From an uncultured Oscillospiraceae bacterium (GTDB lineage Bacteria > Bacillota > Clostridia > Oscillospirales > Acutalibacteraceae): DNA of 64,000 nt. The stretch is taken from contig UQDP01000003.1 in NCBI GenBank assembly GCA_900539845.1, positions 99,453-163,452 on the forward strand, written 5' to 3'. Shown here piece by piece: positions 35,006 to 43,628 of the stretch. The translations under genes and the position numbers were made by a program. Within the stretch, counting starts at the first letter, position 1; every line of letters begins with the position of its first letter. The notes beneath the pieces were generated by a model. It did no database searches and was not told the DNA's origin. It saw only the letters and a list, made by a program, of their open reading frames with translations.

Positions 35006-35296
35006 TTGGCGGAAACAAAAGATACATTTCTTACTTACAAAGGAAAACCTTTGGTAAGATGCGGCAAAACCATCTACTACGGCAATATGTCAGACCCGTA
35101 TGTTGCCTGCTTTCAGATCCAGTCGGACAAGGAATTTAAAGATATAACGCTTTCCGAAAAAGTTCTTATTCAGATCATCAAAACAGATCCCGATTTGAGC
35201 ATCAAGGAAAAGATCGTCAAAAAGAGTGAAAAGAAAGGTCTTTTCAATGCTCTTGATCTGGGTTCGGTCTGGCTTGAAAGAGAATTGAAAAAATAA
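35006..35296 (+). CDS. Small uncharacterised protein downstream of ireB
   Basis: 96 residues from TTG 35006, 7 bases after GGAGGG; a frame from ATG 34961 has no ribosome site. Composition is basic and soluble, no membrane segment: TYKGKPLVRCGKTIYYGNMS near the N-terminus suggests a beta-rich first half, and a Lys/Ser helix with KEKIVKKSEKKGLF ends it. I recognise no named family. Sharing a transcript with ireB suggests a link to the same cell-wall stress or kinase circuit, but that is only context. Confidence 0.85.
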   Translation: MAETKDTFLTYKGKPLVRCGKTIYYGNMSDPYVACFQIQSDKEFKDITLSEKVLIQIIKTDPDLSIKEKIVKKSEKKGLFNALDLGSVWLERELKK

Positions 35297-35300
35297 TTGC

Positions 35301-35334
35301 AAAAAAAATGCTCCTGTTTTACAGGAGCGTTTTT
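35301..35334 (+). terminator. Terminator of ireB unit
   Basis: GCTCCTG / CAGGAGC stem (35310-35316, 35322-35328), TTTTA loop, then T6; A-run before it gives the reverse strand a T-run, so it can also serve the convergent gene. Confidence 0.9.
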
Positions 35335-35350
35335 TATATCCGTAAACATT

Positions 35351-36865
35351 TTATTTTTCACTTATCAGCTTCTCAAATTCCTCGAGCGGGATAAACTCGT
35401 GTTCAAAACCGGCACGTGTTTTCCACTGCAGATCCTGATTTCCATTCGCAACAAGATTGGTGTCCGAAAGCGGAAGATAATAGGAGGTTTTACAATACTC
35501 CACCTTATAATTGTAAATTGCTTTTTGCTTTGAATACAGCACAGAATACAAAATCATAGCGGCGCAGCAACAAACGCCAAATACCATTGCGGGTTTAAAA
35601 ATATGAATACCTGTCTGCTGCACCAGATCATGGACGATCATAAGAAGCGCCAAAACAAAGAAAAACAGCATCTGTTCACAGCATCTGAATCTACAAGGCG
35701 CAACCACAAGAAACGGCGCATAAGACATAAAGCCCATCAAGAAAGCGCCTGTTATGATTGTTTTATGCCTGCAGTTTTTAACAGCAACCATATACAACAA
35801 AGCAAGGAGCGGAATATAAGAAAGCAGAAACAGCACACAGAGCGCACCAACCATCATCATGGAATGCTCATCCGGAAGCCCAGCCTGATATTTGATTTGC
35901 AGATAGTGTGTATAAATACAAAGAATCGTATAAACAACACAGGAAAAGCCGAGAACGAGCATTTGTTTTTTTGATGCACCGAACTTTTTTGCACAGATGC
36001 AGATTACTGCCGCCGTTGCCGCAAAAAACACAAAAAACATAGACAGATAATACAGCGGATATTTTGCGTTTTCGATTGCAATATTCAAAGCGTTAGAGAG
36101 ACCGCCGCTGAAGAGCGTGTTTCTGTAAGCAGGCGCGATCTGATAATTGAATGTGGATGACACATCAACATAAAAGCTGTAAAACAATATCGGAACCGCC
36201 CCAATGATGTTTGAAGCAAGTAAAACGACAGGCGCCGATTTCTTTTTTCTTTTTTTAATGAAAAAGAGAACTAAAAACAGCGAAAAAGCCGTATTTACCA
36301 CAGTATTCGATTCCACGAAAAGCTGTTCGGCAAAGCCCGCCGCAAAAAGAGCGGCAAGCAGAAACGGATTCGGATTCTTATTTTCCCTGTACGCTTTTTT
36401 GAGTATCAACAGTGTGAGTACCAAAAGCAGCAGCGGAATAAAGTAATTGGCATACATTGCTATACGCACAAAAGTTTCGGCAAAGCACCAGACGGGTTTG
36501 AGTATAAAAAATGCCATCACAAAATGGCGGGCATGCCTGACATCCGTTAATTTTTCAATTAAAACACAGAACAGTGCCGTCAAAACAGACTGAACAACAT
36601 AAAACCACTGCGGATAAAAGCTGAAAAAAACACCTATGGCATTACCTATAAATCTGCCGTTGCCGAAATAATACACATTATGTAAAAACTCATTTAAACT
36701 TGAAAAGGAAAGATAATTCTGAAAGTCAAGCTCGTCCGATCCCGGAAAGAAAAAAGAACTCATGAAAAAAAGAAGCATAACTTCAAGAGCAAACAGCATT
36801 CCTGAGATGATCTGTTCTCTTGAATGTGCCTTGATTTCTTTATCTTTAAGCATTATTTTCACCAT
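35351..36865 (-). CDS. Polytopic membrane protein (DUF6056/GT-C-like), function unknown
   Basis: 504 residues with about eleven hydrophobic helices, starting at 25-45. An acidic motif FPGSDELDFQNYLSF follows the first helix, in the place where GT-C glycosyltransferases carry catalytic Asp, and a soluble tail (about 450-504) ends it. This topology fits DUF6056-type proteins from surface polysaccharide loci. Base composition is clearly AT-richer than neighbours, hinting at transfer. Start: ATG 36865 lacks a ribosome site; ATG 36853 has GGTGA and is a likely alternative. Confidence 0.8.
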   Translation of the reverse strand: MVKIMLKDKEIKAHSREQIISGMLFALEVMLLFFMSSFFFPGSDELDFQNYLSFSSLNEFLHNVYYFGNGRFIGNAIGVFFSFYPQWFYVVQSVLTALFCVLIEKLTDVRHARHFVMAFFILKPVWCFAETFVRIAMYANYFIPLLLLVLTLLILKKAYRENKNPNPFLLAALFAAGFAEQLFVESNTVVNTAFSLFLVLFFIKKRKKKSAPVVLLASNIIGAVPILFYSFYVDVSSTFNYQIAPAYRNTLFSGGLSNALNIAIENAKYPLYYLSMFFVFFAATAAVICICAKKFGASKKQMLVLGFSCVVYTILCIYTHYLQIKYQAGLPDEHSMMMVGALCVLFLLSYIPLLALLYMVAVKNCRHKTIITGAFLMGFMSYAPFLVVAPCRFRCCEQMLFFFVLALLMIVHDLVQQTGIHIFKPAMVFGVCCCAAMILYSVLYSKQKAIYNYKVEYCKTSYYLPLSDTNLVANGNQDLQWKTRAGFEHEFIPLEEFEKLISEK

Positions 36866-36891
36866 ATTTATATTATATTTTGTTAATTAAT

Positions 36892-36920
36892 ATTATATTT
36901 ACGTAAAATATTAATGTCAA
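36892..36920 (-). promoter_or_regulatory. Promoter of polytopic membrane protein gene
   Basis: Perfect consensus on the minus strand: TTGACA (36920-36915), 17 bp, TATAAT (36897-36892). Confidence 0.8.
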
Positions 36921-36939
36921 GAATATTTTATGTAAAATA
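36898..36939. promoter_or_regulatory. Pair of operator-like repeats around the -35 box
   Basis: TTTACGTAAAATA (36898-36910) and TTTATGTAAAATA (36927-36939), 12 of 13 identical and each nearly palindromic. One lies in the promoter spacer, the other just upstream of -35, spaced 29 bases. Confidence 0.5.
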
Positions 36940-37094
36940 AGAACAGACGATTATATAAAAAGCTTGAAAAGATATGGTAGTAAACAAATTAAACACAACT
37001 TAAGATTCAGATGAAAGCTGCCACCTCTCAGAAAATGCTCTCAAATATGAAAGCGGGGCATTAATCCCCCATTCTAAAGAAAGAAATAAAATAA

Positions 37095-37134
37095 AAAAGC
37101 CGCCGTGCAGCTAAAGAACTGCACGGCGGCTTTT
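37095..37134 (-). terminator. Terminator of NahK-like kinase gene
   Basis: 16-bp perfect stem AAAAGCCGCCGTGCAG / CTGCACGGCGGCTTTT with 8-base loop; T-rich on the minus strand. Confidence 0.9.
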
Positions 37135-37144
37135 GTCATAACCT

Positions 37145-38242
37145 TTAACAAAGAGATTTAATTATATCCTTCATTTCGTCCATATGTTTTTCCATATCGG
37201 CAACAAGCGCAAACTGGTTTCTTGCACGTACAAGATTGTGTTCGGGATATGCAATCTTAAAATATGTATCGCCGTTAAGGTAATCCGTAAGGAATCTCAT
37301 TCCGCACTCAAAGGTCATAAGCAATGCGGAAAACGCCAAATTCTCTTTCTCACAGTCATTCAGACTCTCCCCTGCCTCTGAAAGGAATCCTTTTGCGTAC
37401 GCCTTAAAATAATCCAGATCTATTGAGACCTTATCCAGATCGGGCTCGTCCTCTTCCGCAGTATTGGCGCCGAATCTTATGGAATCGCCGAAATCGTAGA
37501 GCGCAAGTCCCGGCATAACGGTATCCAGATCAATGACGCATACGGCGTTAGCGCTGTTCGCATCAAACATTACATTATTCAGCTTCGTATCATTATGCGT
37601 GACACGAAGCGGAAGCTTACCGCTTTCCACCAGATCCACAAGCCGCGGGCAATAATCCTTGCGTGCGTTTACAAACTCAATCTCCTCGGCGCATTCATTC
37701 ACTCTGTTCGCCGAATCACTTTCGACCGCGGGCAGGAATTCGTTTTTATATCTGTAAGCCGTGTTATGAAAATTGGGAATCGTTTCGTACAGCGTATTCG
37801 CCGGGAAATCAGAAAGCAACCGCTGGAATTTACCGAAAGCAACTCCGCTTTGCCCGAAAAGCTCAGCGCTGTCCACACTGTTGTAGCTGACGGAATCCGA
37901 AACAAAAATATAAGCGCGGTAATAATCGCCGTCGTCGGTTTTATAAAATTTGCTGCCGTCGCGGGTTTTTATGAAATGCAGTGTTTCCCTGTTTTCATCA
38001 CCGCCGTTTTTCTTGATCTCTTTTCTTAGATAAGAGGTCACGCTGAAAATGTTATCCATAAGGCGGTCTATATCTTTAAAGACATTGGGATTGACCTTCT
38101 GAACAACATACTTCCATTTTTTTCCTTCGTCAATATATTCAGCAAGATAGGTAGTGTTTATATGACCTGAGCCGAATTTCTCGCAGCTCTGTAACTCACC
38201 TTTAAAATCAAACTGCTTCAGCACTTCACTGAGATTTTCCAA
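37145..38242 (-). CDS. N-acetylhexosamine 1-kinase-like phosphotransferase (NahK type)
   Basis: Aminoglycoside-phosphotransferase-fold kinase. NahK phosphorylates GlcNAc/GalNAc at C1 for use of mucin-core and milk glycans. 365 residues, near the usual 360. The catalytic loop reads THNDTKLNNVMFD near 216-228 and the metal motif VIDLDTVMPGLALYDFGD near 237-254, which is the NahK-like form. N-terminal lobe: GSGHINTTYLAEY near 24. Substrate is inferred from the motif form; choline or other sugar kinases share the fold. Single gene with own promoter and terminator. Fits with sialidase and sulfatase in this window. Confidence 0.8.
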   Translation of the reverse strand: MENLSEVLKQFDFKGELQSCEKFGSGHINTTYLAEYIDEGKKWKYVVQKVNPNVFKDIDRLMDNIFSVTSYLRKEIKKNGGDENRETLHFIKTRDGSKFYKTDDGDYYRAYIFVSDSVSYNSVDSAELFGQSGVAFGKFQRLLSDFPANTLYETIPNFHNTAYRYKNEFLPAVESDSANRVNECAEEIEFVNARKDYCPRLVDLVESGKLPLRVTHNDTKLNNVMFDANSANAVCVIDLDTVMPGLALYDFGDSIRFGANTAEEDEPDLDKVSIDLDYFKAYAKGFLSEAGESLNDCEKENLAFSALLMTFECGMRFLTDYLNGDTYFKIAYPEHNLVRARNQFALVADMEKHMDEMKDIIKSLC

Positions 38243-38280
38243 GCAAATTCCTCCTTTGCATTACAAATGCCCGTCTGATA

Positions 38281-38309
38281 ATTTTAACATATTCCTACGC
38301 TTTTGTAAA
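38281..38309 (-). promoter_or_regulatory. Promoter of NahK-like kinase gene
   Basis: Minus strand TTTACA (38309-38304), 17 bp, TAAAAT (38286-38281). Confidence 0.7.
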
Positions 38310-38354
38310 CAAAAAAATACTTTAATATAAAATACCGATTTTTTTCTTTGAAAC

Positions 38355-38387
38355 TATAAAGAAATCCCTGCGGCAAAACAGGGATTT
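38355..38387 (-). terminator. Terminator of permease gene
   Basis: AAATCCCTG / CAGGGATTT 9-bp stem with an 8-base loop; minus strand continues CTTTATAG. Confidence 0.7.
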
Positions 38388-38409
38388 CCAAGAAAAAGGA
38401 GAGTATTTA

Positions 38410-39657
38410 TCATTCCCGTCTCAATGCGTCTATAGGGCTCATTTTAGCCGCTTTCCTTGCAGGATAGATTCCGAAGAAAAGACCTACGCCGCATGAGAAC
38501 AAAAGCGCAACAGCAATAATTCCGATATTGATATTGGGCTGAATATTAATGATGGAACAGGCGAGATACGCGCCTGAAATTCCTATAACCAGCCCGATCA
38601 CTCCGCCTATAAGGCAAAGAATTATGGATTCGGTAAGGAACTGCAGCGTTATGGTTTTTGTTTTAGCGCCCAGAGATTTACGTATGCCGATTTCACGCGT
38701 TCGCTCCGTGACGGAAACGAGCATAATATTCATAACGCCTATACCGCCAACTATCAGCGATATTGCCCCGACACAGGCTATAAACGCCGTGAGTACCGAT
38801 ACGATAATATCTACGAGTTCAACGTAAGTTGCCATATCCTCTGCGGTATACAGGTTGTCTGAATAATTGCCGTGCGCCGCTTTCAGATAGTTTACCGACG
38901 CGTTTCCGATCGCGTTATTGTTCGCGCCCTCCTCGCCGATTACAAAAACGGATGAAACCGTGGGTTCAGTACCCGTGAGCTGCGCAAGGGTGGTACAGGG
39001 CATAAAAAGAGCTATCGTAAGTCTGTTTCCCGTCTGAAACATCTCGCCCAAATTACTGCTTCCGCCCACACTTGAAACAAGCGAATCAATGTCGGCAACG
39101 CCGCACAATCTGATTTTCATCGTGCTTCCCGAAGAAGAGACCGTTATATTCTGCCCTACAACATCTTCATAACCAAACGCCATATCGGCGCTGCTGGTAC
39201 CGATAACGGCAATGGGATTGGAAGCGTTATATTCCTCCTCGGTAAAGAATCTGCCGTATTTGGCTCCGTCCGGGAACATAAACTGAACATCTGAATTAAC
39301 GCCGATGATCATTACTGTGGCTTCCTGGGCTGAAGAATCGATCGTGGCATTTGCAAAACCCATCATCATAGGCGAACAGTGATCCACGCCGTTTACACGG
39401 TTCTTAATATTATCAATATCATCCAGCGTTATATAATCGCTGTCCTGCGCCTGCGTTGCGTCAACAGAAACCATTACGGCGTTCGCGCCCATATCCTCTA
39501 TCAAAGAGACTATATAATCCCGCACGCCTGTGCCCGCGCCGATAATCATGATAACGGAGCTTATACCTATAATAATTCCGAGCATCGTGAGCAGTGAGCG
39601 CATCCAGTTTGCCTTTATACATTTAATGGCAATTTTAAAACTTTCAGAAATATTCAT
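38410..39657 (-). CDS. MacB/YknZ-like ABC transporter permease
   Basis: Mechanotransmission-type permease of the FtsX/MacB family: pumps drugs, peptides or lipids, or transmits signals across the envelope. 415 residues: helix at about 20-40, then a large extracellular MacB core domain (45-275), then three helices near 285-310, 335-360 and 370-395 with the FtsX motif VTERTREIGIRKSLGAK. No nucleotide-binding domain is fused. It lies 12 bases after the adaptor gene, and no ATPase gene is between or beside them. Confidence 0.92.
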   Translation of the reverse strand: MNISESFKIAIKCIKANWMRSLLTMLGIIIGISSVIMIIGAGTGVRDYIVSLIEDMGANAVMVSVDATQAQDSDYITLDDIDNIKNRVNGVDHCSPMMMGFANATIDSSAQEATVMIIGVNSDVQFMFPDGAKYGRFFTEEEYNASNPIAVIGTSSADMAFGYEDVVGQNITVSSSGSTMKIRLCGVADIDSLVSSVGGSSNLGEMFQTGNRLTIALFMPCTTLAQLTGTEPTVSSVFVIGEEGANNNAIGNASVNYLKAAHGNYSDNLYTAEDMATYVELVDIIVSVLTAFIACVGAISLIVGGIGVMNIMLVSVTERTREIGIRKSLGAKTKTITLQFLTESIILCLIGGVIGLVIGISGAYLACSIINIQPNINIGIIAVALLFSCGVGLFFGIYPARKAAKMSPIDALRRE

Positions 39658-39669
39658 AGCACGCTCCGA

Positions 39670-41412
39670 TTATTCTGTTGTTACTCTTACATCAAAGGTA
39701 TCCTCTTCATAATCAGAGGACGGAGTTGCAACGATTTGATCACCCACATTCAGTCCGCTTGTAACCTGATATACGGAATCCGAAACAGCGCCTGTTTCAA
39801 TAAGTGTTTTCGTAACCGATCCCTCTTCGGCGTTGTAAAGATATACATATGTGCCGGTTTTTTCCAAAACAATGGACTCGATCGGAACAACAGTAATATT
39901 CTTATAATCGCCGACCTGAATCTCAACATCCGCGTCAAAACCGATAATGATATTTTCATCGGCATTGTCAACGGACACCTGAACTTCTACACCGGCTCCT
40001 GTTGAAGTAAGACTGGAAAGGCCACTGATTCCCGCCATTGAGCCGACGCTGTCAAGGAACGAGCCTTCAGAGCCGCCTGTAGCCGTTGGCGCTTTGGAAA
40101 GAACCTCACCGGTATAGGTTCCGTAAGCAGAAGTGATCGTTGCCGGCATACCAACCTTGACCTTGTGTATATCGTATTCGCCCAGTGAAAGCGTAACAAC
40201 CATTCTGTCAAGATTTTCCAGAGTGATGCCGGAAGAGAGCATACTTGTCATCTCACCGGGATAAATATCGCAGGCGGTTATCGTGCCGTCAAAAGCGGCA
40301 GTCCACCCTGCCTCAAGCTCGGCGCCCGCTTCCTTAACAGAATCAAGCGCGCTTCCCGCAGTATCCATGATCTGTTTTTTTGCATAAACCGTTGTGTCCG
40401 AAGCCGCAAGCTCATAGATCTGCTTCTGAGCGTAGAGCGCTGTGAGTCTCAGTTCCGCAGCGGCAAGCTGAACGCTTGAATCACCTACTATGGACTGACC
40501 AATAGCGGACCAGTCTATTCCGGCAACGGCGGATTCTATCATATCAACGGCAACTCCGCTCTCAATGATAAGCTTTGTTTCGTCAATAATGCCCTGCTGA
40601 ATCGCCTCCGATACTGCCTTACCAACTTCTTCAGCGATCTTTTCGGGAGCGTAATTGCCGCTTTCAAGCTCTGCAGCGATCTGTTCCATAACGACACGCA
40701 CCATTTCATTTGTCTGCTGCACATCATCGGAAAGGGAAGTTATGGTTTCAACCAGATCCGTTAACGCGTCCATAGCGCCCTCAATGGTGGGCGGATATGT
40801 AACGCTCTCGGTCGTTGAGGTCGTATCGCTTGCAGACGTATCCTCCGGCTGTGTTGTTGTAGTTGTTGTGGTGGTCGTGGTGGTTTCCTCTGTAGTCGGC
40901 TCAGTGGTCGGTCTTGTAATATTCGGTCTCTCTGTTGTATAAGCAGTTTCGCCGCCCAGTTTCTGCACCGTCTTTTCAAGATCGCTGATCAGTGAATCCA
41001 CTTCAGAAAGATTGGCTTTCGCAGTCTTCTGGTCATTGACGGACTGGCGGTAGCTGTTTCTTGCCTGATTATATGTTGAGCTGAGCTCACTGATCTGCGA
41101 ATCAAGAGACGAAGTATCAAATGTAGCTAAAAGATCGCCCTCTTTAACCTGATCCCCCGTCTGAACAAAAACCTCTTTGACGGTCGCGACCGCGCCCACT
41201 TTATATTCCTTGGTCGTTCCGGCGGAGACCGTGCCTGTTGCGCTTACCGTTTCATTGATCTCGCCTGTTCCGATCGTGTTGAGCGTTACGGCAGTTTTCT
41301 GATTGGCGCTTGCCGCAACACCGATAACTGTTGAAAGTATCGCGATGACAAGCACTACCGCAACGGCAATAATAATCTTTTTCTTTTTACTGATTTTCTT
41401 AACTGTTGCCAT
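39670..41412 (-). CDS. HlyD/MacA-like efflux adaptor with Thr-rich insertion
   Basis: Membrane-fusion-type adaptor for the permease behind it (YknX-like in Gram-positives). 580 residues from ATG 41412 (MATVKKISKKKK), with AGAGG upstream; the open frame continues to 41664 through the promoter. One helix at about 12-32, a barrel/lipoyl half (GTVSAGTTKEYKVGAVATVK), a helical hairpin split by a low-complexity tract (about 160-205: runs of Thr, Pro and Glu), another long helix region, then lipoyl and barrel halves and a C-terminal domain. The Thr-rich tract is unusual for the family. Confidence 0.9.
   Translation of the reverse strand: MATVKKISKKKKIIIAVAVVLVIAILSTVIGVAASANQKTAVTLNTIGTGEINETVSATGTVSAGTTKEYKVGAVATVKEVFVQTGDQVKEGDLLATFDTSSLDSQISELSSTYNQARNSYRQSVNDQKTAKANLSEVDSLISDLEKTVQKLGGETAYTTERPNITRPTTEPTTEETTTTTTTTTTTQPEDTSASDTTSTTESVTYPPTIEGAMDALTDLVETITSLSDDVQQTNEMVRVVMEQIAAELESGNYAPEKIAEEVGKAVSEAIQQGIIDETKLIIESGVAVDMIESAVAGIDWSAIGQSIVGDSSVQLAAAELRLTALYAQKQIYELAASDTTVYAKKQIMDTAGSALDSVKEAGAELEAGWTAAFDGTITACDIYPGEMTSMLSSGITLENLDRMVVTLSLGEYDIHKVKVGMPATITSAYGTYTGEVLSKAPTATGGSEGSFLDSVGSMAGISGLSSLTSTGAGVEVQVSVDNADENIIIGFDADVEIQVGDYKNITVVPIESIVLEKTGTYVYLYNAEEGSVTKTLIETGAVSDSVYQVTSGLNVGDQIVATPSSDYEEDTFDVRVTTE
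40800..40925 (-). repeat. Low-complexity Thr codon tract in adaptor gene
   Basis: ACA/ACC/ACT-rich stretch coding for eleven Thr in a row and further Thr/Pro/Glu/Ser residues; prone to length change by slippage. Confidence 0.85.
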
Positions 41413-41496
41413 TTTCAAGACCTCTAAACCCAATAATAATAAAAATATAATAAGGGGCGAAAGGCAGATATGCACTTCTCCCTTTAACACCCCTAT

Positions 41497-41525
41497 AGTA
41501 TAATTCCTATTTGTATAAAAGTCAA
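41497..41525 (-). promoter_or_regulatory. Promoter of adaptor-permease unit
   Basis: Minus strand TTGACT (41525-41520), 17 bp, TATACT (41502-41497). Confidence 0.75.
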
Positions 41526-41569
41526 CAACTAATTGTAAATTTAGATGAATTTTAACCTTTCGTTCACAT

Positions 41570-42862
41570 TTAATTATTATTTGCATCAAGAGCGGCAATC
41601 GCGCGCTTTCCGATATCTTTTCTGTAATGCTTGTTTTCAAAATCGATTCTGTCAACAGCGGCATATGCCTTATCCAGAGCGGTTTTCAGATCGCTGCCGA
41701 GCGCTGTTACGCCCAGCACTCTTCCGCCGGAGGTAACAAGCCTGCCGTCTTTTATAGCCGTGCCGGCATGATAGACAGTTACACCGGCAAGCTGACCGTT
41801 AGCAAGACCTGTGATCTCCAGCCCCTTGGGATATGATTTCGGATAGCCGCCGGAAGCAATCACAACACAGGCGCAGGCATTGTCGGACCATTCAATATCA
41901 AGCTCCGAGAGCGTTTCATTCTCAATAGCCTCAAAAATATCCATTATATCCGTTTTAAGGCGCGGCAGCACTACCTGCGTTTCAGGATCGCCGAAACGGC
42001 AGTTGTATTCGATAACTTTAGGACCTTTTTGCGTTATCATAAGACCGAAATACAGGCAGCCCTTGAAAGTCCTCCCCTCTTTATTCATTGCCTCGATGGT
42101 GGGAATAAAGATTTTCTGCATACATTCCTCGGCAATCTCCGGCGTATAATACGGATTCGGAGAAACGGTACCCATTCCGCCTGTGTTGAGCCCCTTATCG
42201 CCGTCCAGCGCACGTTTGTGATCCATGGAGGATACCATGGGCTTTACGCATTTACCGTCCGTAAAAGCAAGCACTGAGACCTCAGGACCGGTCAAGAATT
42301 CCTCCACAACAACATGGTTGCCGCTTTCACCGAAAATCTTATCCTCCATGATCTCCTTAACGCCTGCCTCTGCCTCTTCAAGACTTTCGGGAATGATAAC
42401 GCCTTTGCCGAGCGCCAGTCCGTCCGCCTTTATAACAGTCGGAAATTCATTTTTCTCTTTAATATATGAAATAACATCGGCAGGATTGTCAAAAACTTTG
42501 TATTCCGCCGTGGGAATCCCGTATTTGAGCATAAGATTTTTTGAAAAGACCTTTGAGCCTTCGATCATTGCCGCTGCGGCGTTCGGACCGAAGGTTCTGA
42601 AACCCTCTTTATTCAGCGCGTCCACCATACCCATAACGAGCGGATCATCGGGCGCAACAACAACAAAATCAGCTTTTATCTTTTTTGCAAGAGCAACAAC
42701 GCCGTCAATATCGGTAGCTGACACCTCAGGATAGCATTCGGCGTCATACGATATACCGCCGTTGCCGGGGCAACAGGCAATTTCCGTTACCTTCGGAGAT
42801 TCCTTTATCTTTCTGATAAGAGCGTGCTCGCGTCCGCCGCTGCCGACTACAAGTACTTTCAT
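41570..42862 (-). CDS. purD: Phosphoribosylamine--glycine ligase
   Basis: ATP-grasp ligase making GAR, step 2 of purine synthesis. 430 residues, usual length. N-terminal MKVLVVGSGGREHALIRKI, ATP-grasp parts FPTVIKADGLALGKGV near 139, RFGDPETQ near 289 and C-terminal GGRVLGVTALG near 378. Last gene of purE-purM-purN-purO-purD, with a hairpin between purO and purD. Confidence 0.97.
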   Translation of the reverse strand: MKVLVVGSGGREHALIRKIKESPKVTEIACCPGNGGISYDAECYPEVSATDIDGVVALAKKIKADFVVVAPDDPLVMGMVDALNKEGFRTFGPNAAAAMIEGSKVFSKNLMLKYGIPTAEYKVFDNPADVISYIKEKNEFPTVIKADGLALGKGVIIPESLEEAEAGVKEIMEDKIFGESGNHVVVEEFLTGPEVSVLAFTDGKCVKPMVSSMDHKRALDGDKGLNTGGMGTVSPNPYYTPEIAEECMQKIFIPTIEAMNKEGRTFKGCLYFGLMITQKGPKVIEYNCRFGDPETQVVLPRLKTDIMDIFEAIENETLSELDIEWSDNACACVVIASGGYPKSYPKGLEITGLANGQLAGVTVYHAGTAIKDGRLVTSGGRVLGVTALGSDLKTALDKAYAAVDRIDFENKHYRKDIGKRAIAALDANNN

Positions 42863-42891
42863 AATTTACACAGCCTTTCTTTAAACAGATT

Positions 42892-42910
42892 AAGGGCGCA
42901 GTGCGCCCTT
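42892..42910 (-). other. Hairpin between purO and purD
   Basis: AAGGGCGC / GCGCCCTT 8-bp stem with a 3-base loop; no T-run follows on the minus strand, so possibly a processing or stability element. Confidence 0.45.
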
Positions 42911-42914
42911 GTAA

Positions 42915-43619
42915 TTATTTGTTCTTATTTATTATCCTTGTCTCCTCCGCCTTGGTCTCAAGATCAATAAAACGCGTGAAAAGAGAAACCTTATTATCAG
43001 CGTTAAGATTGCTCCATATAAGAGCTGTAAACGCACCAATATCGTTTGTATCAACACTTACAGGCACCGGCTCGCCTTCAAAGGACGGAATCGGATTGCC
43101 GTCGCATTTATAAGTGTGGATAAAATGCGCCAGCCCTGCCTCTGCCGGATATTCAAAGAAAAATCTGAGACACTGCGGTCTGCCCATATTGGACTTGAGA
43201 ATGGAAAGCACATAATCGCCGTTCGGTTTTACAACGCCGGAGATTCTGGGGGTATAATTGGGCGCGTCAGGCTCGAACTCACGGGTCAAAAGCGCATGGC
43301 GATAGCAGTGACCCTCTTTCATACAATCATAGATCGTATCGGTCTGATCGCCGTTTGTAACGATCGTCTTGCCGTCCAGTTTTAGAACAGGATTATATAT
43401 AATAAGGCTTGGGTCTGTCATCTTTGACTCGTCAAACGCCTTGGTTCGTATGCCTCCCCTGTCATTCTCCTCAAATATCCTGTTACGGCTGTTTTCACTT
43501 CTGCCCATGATAAAATAGGCAATCGCCGCTTTTTTGTTATCGGGCGTTCTGCCCAGCACGATCCCCCTGCCGGGATATGCATTTGCCGAAAGAAGCTCGG
43601 CTATTTTTTTTATTTCCAT
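42915..43619 (-). CDS. IMP cyclohydrolase, PurO type
   Basis: Closes the ring of FAICAR to IMP, the last step of purine synthesis. 234 residues. The protein belongs to the stand-alone IMP cyclohydrolase family first known from archaea (PurO) and found in some Clostridia; recognisable segments are YPGRGIVLGRTPD, YFIMGRSENSRNRIF, TNGDQTDTIYD, EPDAPNYTPRISGV and GNPIPSFEGEPVPV. It implies that AICAR formylation is done by a separate enzyme elsewhere, instead of the usual bifunctional PurH. Lies inside the pur operon, which supports the role. Confidence 0.85.
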   Translation of the reverse strand: MEIKKIAELLSANAYPGRGIVLGRTPDNKKAAIAYFIMGRSENSRNRIFEENDRGGIRTKAFDESKMTDPSLIIYNPVLKLDGKTIVTNGDQTDTIYDCMKEGHCYRHALLTREFEPDAPNYTPRISGVVKPNGDYVLSILKSNMGRPQCLRFFFEYPAEAGLAHFIHTYKCDGNPIPSFEGEPVPVSVDTNDIGAFTALIWSNLNADNKVSLFTRFIDLETKAEETRIINKNK

Positions 43620-43628
43620 AATCTCACC

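Noticed and set aside
40655..40942. Val/Ser-rich frame on the plus strand opposite the adaptor
   Set aside because: It mirrors the Thr codon tract; not a gene.
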